Part shown: piece after piece, positions 23,714 through 27,048 of the stretch
How the letters are laid out: each line of letters begins with the position of its first letter
How positions within the stretch are numbered: the stretch's first letter is position 1
Virus record (IMG/VR): IMGVR_UViG_3300010399_000073
Span: 1 to 27,048 of that record
Direction: 5' to 3' (one strand)
Source of the DNA: a virus
DNA: 27,048 nt
The notes under the pieces: model-generated
Databases searched by the model: none
Told to the model about the DNA's origin: nothing
The model's input: only the letters and a program-made list of their open reading frames with translations
Position numbers and translations under genes: made by a program

Positions 23714-24138
23714 GGGGCGAGCGTAGCGCTGGTCAGCGCGGCAATCCGCTCGCATGCGTCGTAGAGGACATTGCCGGCAGCTGCGATGACGTCGCGTGCT
23801 CCCGGTTCCACCGACCCGTCGGCCACGCAGATGGCGGCGTCCTCGTGCAGCGCGTGCCACTCGTGCTGCTTGGCCTGCACGACCGCCAGGCTGGCGCGAA
23901 TGCCGTCGTTCCTGGCCGCCGCGTACCCGGCTGCGATGCGCTGGAGCGCCTTGGTCAGGCTGGTCATGGGAGAGCCATCGAGGATGGGCTCTCCCGTCTC
24001 CAGCCACGGCTTGATCGTGGCGTTCACCGCCAACACCACCGGCGGCGGATTAGGCCCGTTCCACGCAGCGAGCGCGGCCTCCCTGTCAGCCCTGGTCACC
24101 GCCCCCGTTTCGCCCCCAGTTTTCTCTGAACTATCCAT
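23710..24138 (-). CDS. Hypothetical protein beside attP
   Basis: A 142-residue protein that I do not recognise by family, first of four minus-strand genes. It begins with a short disordered acidic end, then a VTRADREAALAAWNG segment reminiscent of small unnamed phage proteins, and long Ala-rich helices (QRIAAGYAAARNDG, ASLAVVQAKQHEWHALHEDA). ATG 24138 is chosen because GAAAGGTGAG lies about 6 bases upstream; GTG 24144 would be too close. A palindrome lies just upstream at 24157-24170. Confidence 0.66.
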   Translation of the reverse strand: MDSSEKTGGETGAVTRADREAALAAWNGPNPPPVVLAVNATIKPWLETGEPILDGSPMTSLTKALQRIAAGYAAARNDGIRASLAVVQAKQHEWHALHEDAAICVADGSVEPGARDVIAAAGNVLYDACERIAALTSATLAP

Positions 24139-24156
24139 GGTCACTCACCTTTCGGA

Positions 24157-24170
24157 CGGTTTGAAAACCG
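24157..24170. promoter_or_regulatory. 14-bp palindrome before the four-gene cluster
   Basis: CGGTTT-GA-AAACCG, a perfect 6-bp inverted repeat with a 2-base centre, lies between attP and the ATG at 24138 on the minus strand. It could be an operator that controls the four minus-strand genes, or a weak hairpin terminator for transcripts coming through attP. No convincing -35/-10 pair was found near it. Confidence 0.35.
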
Positions 24171-24211
24171 CCGCTCAATACCCACCAGCGGCTTTGTTCA
24201 CGTGCTTGCAC

Positions 24212-24288
24212 AGCGGGCCCGCCTCGTGCTGTAAGCTGGCGCTATCGCTTGCGTTTGCGTGTGGCCCGCTTTGCCTTCTAAGCGATAG
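24212..24288. repeat. Interleaved inverted repeats at attP
   Basis: Two inverted repeats are interleaved here. AGCGGGCC (24212-24219) pairs with GGCCCGCT (24263-24270), and CTATCGCTT (24242-24250) pairs with AAGCGATAG (24280-24288); the last lies across the anticodon region of the tRNA fragment. The order A-B-A'-B' is that of a pseudoknot if transcribed. In DNA they may be binding sites for integrase, excisionase or host factors. A 10-bp palindrome GCGGGCCCGC (24213-24222) overlaps the first arm. Confidence 0.5.
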
Positions 24289-24319
24289 GTCGCAGGTTCG
24301 AATCCTGCTGGGACTGCCA
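24271..24319 (+). other. attP core: 3' half of a tRNA-Arg(TCT) gene
   Basis: The sequence contains an anticodon loop CTTCTAA (anticodon TCT at 24277-24279), variable region AGGTC, T arm GCAGG-TTCGAAT-CCTGC, acceptor 3' strand TGGGACT, discriminator G and CCA (24317-24319). It resembles bacterial tRNA-Arg(TCT) from anticodon to 3' end. The 5' acceptor strand (AGTCCCA) is absent upstream, so it is not a complete tRNA. It starts five bases after the integrase stop, as expected for a tRNA-targeting attachment site that restores the host gene on integration. Confidence 0.8.
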
Positions 24320-24323
24320 CTTT

Positions 24324-25415
24324 TCACGGCAAAACCCCCATACACGAGTCGCGTAGAGGCTCGCTGGGACCCGTGCACGGCATAGATTCTTGCACAACGT
24401 CTTTCACACTGATCCGGGCTACCGCGGACACCAGCGAAGCCGTGTCGAAGTGGCTGTACACCGCGCGCACCATGGCAGTCGAGGCGTGCCCCATCAGCTC
24501 GGCCGTGATGCGCTCGGGCACCCCTGCCTGGCACAGCCAGCTGCAGAAGGTGCGCCGGAAGTCGTTAGGGCTGGCCTTGGCGATGCCCGCCCGCTTGCAC
24601 GCCACCTCGAGGTCGCGCCGGTCGTTGGTCCACGGCGGGAAGCTCGCGCGCCTGGAGAACACCTCGAAGGCCTCGTTGGCCAGCGGCACGACGCGCTCGG
24701 CCTTGTCCGTCTTGGTGCCCCACACCTTCAGCTCGCGCTTGGCCACGTCGAGGTCGCGCTCGCGGTTGTACGCGGTGAGCTCGGCGCGGCGCAGCCCGGT
24801 GAAGCACCACGCGGTGATGTAGTCCGCGCGCAGCTCCTCGGTCCGGCCAGAGGTCACGGCCAGCGACTCGATCAGCGCGGTGTACTCGGCGCGCGGCAGC
24901 CAGCGCTCGCGGGGCTTGTAGACCTGCCCCATCTCCTCGGGCTTGAGGTCGGGCGGCGGCTGCAGCCCGGCGAGCTTGGCCACGCGCTTCCACGCTTGCT
25001 TGAGCGCGATGAGCTCTTTGTGGATGGTGTGCCGGTCGCCGCCCTGCTCGAGGCGCTGTTCGAAGTAGCGCGTGGTGTCCGAGATGGTAATCGTCGTGAT
25101 CGGGCGGTCTGCGCCGAGCAGCTCGATGAGGTGCCGCGCGTGGTAGCTCGTCGCGCGGACGGTGTTCTCCGCCCGGCCCTTCTTGCGCTGCAGGTCGAGC
25201 AGGTTGGCCATCGCGATCTTCAGCGTGACTTTCGACGAACGCGCCGCGTTGGAGTCAGCAGCATATCGGCGCTCGATTTCGCGCGCGGCAAGCTGCGCCG
25301 TTCTCTTGTCGCGCTGTTTGGTGCTTTCGCGCCAGATCTTCCCGTTGACGTCGTATCCCCAAGCCCACCAGATGAGTCCACGGAGATAGAGTCTACTGCT
25401 TGCTTTCCGTGCCAC
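24324..25415 (-). CDS. int: Tyrosine integrase
   Basis: A 363-residue site-specific recombinase. Residues 1-60 form the arm-binding region (LYLRGLIWWAWGYDVNGKIW), 65-165 the core-binding helical domain, and 175-340 the catalytic domain. Catalytic residues visible: R209 (TGLRRAEL), K235 (GTKTDK), R287 (NDFRRT), H310 (MGHAS) and nucleophile Y320 (VYSHF). The usual His of HxxR is Asn284. GTG 25415 is chosen because GGAGG lies 6 bases upstream and it begins the conserved N-terminus; TTG 25436 is in frame but has no such site. The stop lies five bases from the tRNA fragment. The start lies inside the HTH gene. Confidence 0.92.
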   Translation of the reverse strand: MARKASSRLYLRGLIWWAWGYDVNGKIWRESTKQRDKRTAQLAAREIERRYAADSNAARSSKVTLKIAMANLLDLQRKKGRAENTVRATSYHARHLIELLGADRPITTITISDTTRYFEQRLEQGGDRHTIHKELIALKQAWKRVAKLAGLQPPPDLKPEEMGQVYKPRERWLPRAEYTALIESLAVTSGRTEELRADYITAWCFTGLRRAELTAYNRERDLDVAKRELKVWGTKTDKAERVVPLANEAFEVFSRRASFPPWTNDRRDLEVACKRAGIAKASPNDFRRTFCSWLCQAGVPERITAELMGHASTAMVRAVYSHFDTASLVSAVARISVKDVVQESMPCTGPSEPLRDSCMGVLP

Positions 25416-25597
25416 TCGCCGCCTCCAGAGATCCAACGCTCGAGTACTTCAGGCCGAATCCGCAGCAGGCGCCCGACGCGCACGTGGGCGAGCGAGAGCA
25501 TCACCTCGCTGGCCTTGCCGTACTTGCAGCCAAGACGTTCCATCACGTCTTCGACGGTCAGCAGCGGCGCGGGCTTGTGGTCTCGTGCGGCACCCAT
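25220..25597 (-). CDS. Excisionase-like HTH protein
   Basis: A 125-residue protein with a winged helix-turn-helix of the MerR/HTH_17 excisionase-like type at about residues 11-57 (LLTVEDVMERLGCKYGKASE and then GRLLRIRPEVLERWI). It could act as Xis or a regulator of integrase. AGGAGG lies 8 bases before ATG 25597. The C-terminal ~65 residues (SISVDSSGGLGDTTSTG...), read in a different frame over the first 196 bases of int, look unstructured; this part may be tolerated overlap. Start and N-domain are well supported. Confidence 0.72.
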   Translation of the reverse strand: MGAARDHKPAPLLTVEDVMERLGCKYGKASEVMLSLAHVRVGRLLRIRPEVLERWISGGGEWHGKQAVDSISVDSSGGLGDTTSTGRSGAKAPNSATRERRSLPRAKSSADMLLTPTRRVRRKSR

Positions 25598-25599
25598 GG

Positions 25600-25800
25600 C
25601 TACGGCCTCCTGTGCACGCGCGCTACGACGTCTGTCGTCATCCAGACGTTGCGCTTGCGGGCTGGTCGCCCGCTCCGATCGAGCTCGCGCACCGTGATCC
25701 CGAAGGGGAACGCGCGTGGGACGACACGCGCCCAGTGTCCTGCCTCGTGCTGGACAAGGTCTCCTGGTGCGGCCTCAAGCGGAGTCACGTCTTCCTCCAT
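25600..25800 (-). CDS. Small hypothetical protein
   Basis: A 66-residue protein with beta-rich character (PGDLVQHEAGHWARVVPRAF, GITVRELDRSG) and a basic end. The GDLV-x(n)-ARVV pattern recalls small SH3-like or KOW-like folds, but this is only a visual impression. ATG 25800 overlaps the upstream gene by 16 bases; there is no strong ribosome binding site. Its stop is 3 bases before the HTH start. It is in the minus-strand lysogeny/early operon. Confidence 0.57.
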   Translation of the reverse strand: MEEDVTPLEAAPGDLVQHEAGHWARVVPRAFPFGITVRELDRSGRPARKRNVWMTTDVVARVHRRP

Positions 25801-25991
25801 CGGTCAGCGTTCGGGCACGTCGAAAAGTGCGAGACGTACGTGTTGCGCATGCGCGCCTTCATCGGGTCTTTGCCGGCTTCGATCACGAACCGGCGCTCGG
25901 GTTCGAAGTCGAGCGGCATGCGCTTGCCGTTCTCGGTCTCCACCCACAGGATGTGGGCGTTGCAGCTCTTGCACTGTGCCCGCTCGCTCAT
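25785..25991 (-). CDS. Small Cys/His (zinc-type) protein
   Basis: A 68-residue protein with an N-terminal CKSC motif, a short beta region (HILWVETENGKRMPLDFEPE) and a C-terminal HFSTC motif (Cys and His about 42 residues later), so likely one zinc site from CxxC and HxxxC. Small proteins with this layout (CKSC...ENGKRMPLD...SHFxTCP) are common in phage early regions. ATG 25991 overlaps the upstream stop (ATGA). A longer start at GTG 26009 would overlap the J-domain gene. Function unknown. Confidence 0.7.
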   Translation of the reverse strand: MSERAQCKSCNAHILWVETENGKRMPLDFEPERRFVIEAGKDPMKARMRNTYVSHFSTCPNADRWRKT

Positions 25992-26602
25992 CGCGGCCCC
26001 CGCAGCCACGCCAGCGCAGCATCACGCGCGCCCTGCAGTTCGATGAACAGCTCGTGCGAGCCGCCCGCGTCCGGGTGCGCGATCTTGCTGCGCGTGCGGA
26101 ACGCGTCCTCGACGTGCGCCACGCTCGCCGGGTAGTCGACCAGGCCCAGCGTGTACACCCACTCGGGCTTGGGCGCGGGCAACCCCTTGTTTGCGAACGT
26201 CTGCATGGTGCGATCGAGGATCTGTGTCGCCCCGCTGCGCTGAATCGCGCGCAGGCCCTCGAGCGCCATCCCGATCGCGCGGATGTTCTCGCGCACGCTC
26301 GGGTGCATGTCGCAGGCGATCACGCGCGTCTCCTGGCGCTTCGGGTCGAGCCACCAGAGCGCGACGCCAGGATCCTCACGGGCGCCGCGTCCCTCGGTGG
26401 GCGGCAGGCCCGACTTCACGCGCAGGTTGCTCGACAGGCTCCACTGCCGAACGCCCATGCGCTTGAGGCTCTGCAGCGCCTCGGTCTGCGCCTGCAGGTA
26501 CGGCACCTCGTACTTCGAGCGGTGCTGTTTGGCGTACGGCGTGCGCGGCCACTCTTCGGGCCAGAACAGCGGGTACGGCGCTGGTAGTTGGGTCGTGCTC
26601 AT
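25988..26602 (-). CDS. J-domain-containing phage protein
   Basis: A 204-residue protein. The C-terminal ~40 residues are a minimal J-domain-like helix pair with the HPD motif (FRTRSKIAHPDAGGSHELFI, H176-P177-D178), the part of DnaJ proteins that stimulates Hsp70 ATPase. The first ~140 residues (WPRTPYAKQHRSKY, then RQWSLSSNLRVKSGLP, VIACDMHPSVRENIRAIGMA) resemble unnamed phage proteins that carry the same C-terminus. ATG 26602 is chosen because the sequence upstream is a basic read-through of the repeat gene's end. Its stop overlaps the zinc-type gene. It could recruit host DnaK, or the HPD may have another role. Confidence 0.75.
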   Translation of the reverse strand: MSTTQLPAPYPLFWPEEWPRTPYAKQHRSKYEVPYLQAQTEALQSLKRMGVRQWSLSSNLRVKSGLPPTEGRGAREDPGVALWWLDPKRQETRVIACDMHPSVRENIRAIGMALEGLRAIQRSGATQILDRTMQTFANKGLPAPKPEWVYTLGLVDYPASVAHVEDAFRTRSKIAHPDAGGSHELFIELQGARDAALAWLRGPR

Positions 26603-26610
26603 GCCGGCTG

Positions 26611-27048
26611 CTACGCGCTCTTGTCGGCGCGCTCGAACGAGCCGTCTGCGTTGAGACGGTACGGCACGTTCGGCTCGATGCCGTCTTCGCCGACGTGCGC
26701 GACGTGCATGCGATAGCGCTTGCCGTTCCACCGCTTGATGCAGAGGATCCCGTCGTCGCCCGCGGTGGCGGTGCCTCTGTTGCCCGCGGTGGCGGTGCCG
26801 GCGTAGCCCGCGGTGGCGGTGCCGTCGTCGCCCGCGGTGGCGGTGCCGGCGTAGCCCGCGGTGGCGGTGCCGTCGTCGCCCGCGGTGGCGGTGCCGGCGT
26901 AGCCCGCGGTGGCGGTGCCTCTGTTGCCCGCGGTGGCGGTGCCGGCGTAGCCCGCGGTGGCGGTGCCTCTGTTGCCCGCGGTGGCGGTGCCTCTGTTGCC
27001 CGCGGTGGCGGTGCCGGCGTCGCCCGCGGTGGCGGTGCCGGCGTAGCC
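26611..27048 (-). CDS. Partial octapeptide-repeat beta-solenoid-like protein
   Basis: A gene cut at its 5' end by the window edge; 145 residues are visible before the TAG at 26613-26611. The visible N-terminal part is 12 tandem octapeptides of the form G-(Y/N/D)-(A/R/D)-GTATA. A separate 50-residue C-terminal domain follows (GILCIKRWNGKRYRMHVAHV, then GEDGIEPNVPYRL). Alternating Y- and D/N-type units give a 16-residue period, which resembles the ice-nucleation protein repeat with its TxT motif. A beta-solenoid is likely. It heads the visible minus-strand operon. No start or signal sequence can be seen. Confidence 0.78.
   Translation of the reverse strand, partial: GYAGTATAGDAGTATAGNRGTATAGNRGTATAGYAGTATAGNRGTATAGYAGTATAGDDGTATAGYAGTATAGDDGTATAGYAGTATAGNRGTATAGDDGILCIKRWNGKRYRMHVAHVGEDGIEPNVPYRLNADGSFERADKSA
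26761..27048 (-). repeat. 24-bp tandem repeat, 12 units
   Basis: Twelve 24-bp units lie inside the partial minus-strand gene. On the plus strand each has an invariant 15-base block (cgcggtggcggtgcc) and a 9-base variable block with only four alleles: tctgttgcc, ggcgtagcc, gtcgtcgcc and ggcgtcgcc. All encode in-frame octapeptides on the minus strand. The array runs off the window end, so the total copy number is unknown. The exact identity of the 15-base block suggests recent expansion or gene conversion. Regular in-frame spacing excludes CRISPR. Confidence 0.93.

Noticed and set aside
24242-24319. Complete tRNA gene
   Set aside because: The anticodon-to-CCA half is clear, but no matching 5' acceptor strand or D arm is present upstream; it is an att fragment.
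25220-25436. Programmed frameshift joining the HTH domain to integrase
   Set aside because: No slippery heptamer is seen, and integrase has its own start, ribosome binding site and full N-terminal domain.
26761-27048. Possible CRISPR array from regularly spaced repeats
   Set aside because: The 9-base variable parts have only four recurring alleles, period is 24 bases, and the array is an in-frame coding region; no cas genes or unique spacers.

Overview
The window is most of the late region and part of the lysogeny/early region of a temperate tailed phage. The DNA is visibly GC-rich, genes are packed tightly with many 4-base start/stop overlaps (ATGA or GTGA), and GTG starts are common. The virion gene set is portal, scaffold, capsid, adaptor, a ~1000-residue nozzle-like protein, large Ala/Gly-rich internal proteins and a beta-helix tailspike, with no tail tube, sheath or tape-measure gene. 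That set indicates a podovirus (short tail). An M15 endopeptidase followed by an inner-membrane spanin-like protein suggests a Gram-negative, GC-rich host. The species cannot be named from the sequence.

Layout. Plus strand, 23-23162: DNA packaging (small and large terminase, 23-2198) with small accessory genes; portal (2956-4830); small coiled-coil protein, scaffold and major capsid protein (4839-7441); two small head proteins; head-tail adaptor and a short connector-type protein (8083-9059); a 1039-residue nozzle/stabilisation-like protein (9059-12178); four presumed internal or ejection proteins (12181-18021); a small beta-rich protein; a tailspike (18470-20698); a LamG-like protein (20695-21501); and a lysis cassette (holin-like, small basic protein, C-terminal-TM protein, endolysin, i-spanin-like; 21516-23162). 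Minus strand, 27048 down to 23200: an octapeptide-repeat protein cut by the window end, a J-domain protein, a Cys/His zinc-type protein, a small protein, an HTH (excisionase-like) protein, a tyrosine integrase, the attachment site, then four small genes.

The attachment site (about 24271-24319) is the 3' half of a tRNA-Arg(TCT) gene, from anticodon loop to CCA, five bases past the integrase stop. Phage genes lie on both sides of it, so it reads as attP in an unintegrated or circular phage genome, not as a prophage end. After integration the four small minus-strand genes and the lysis/late block would lie at one prophage end and integrase at the other.

The least ordinary parts are: the minus-strand 24-bp/octapeptide array at 26761-27048, whose 16-residue pattern (AGYxxTxTAG...) resembles bacterial ice-nucleation repeats; interleaved inverted repeats beside attP; a 196-base same-strand overlap between the HTH gene and integrase; a 13-codon minigene that appears to couple translation into the portal gene; and shared N-terminal motifs and internal repeats in the presumed ejection proteins. 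No repressor, replication genes, CRISPR array, reverse transcriptase or obvious defence system is visible.
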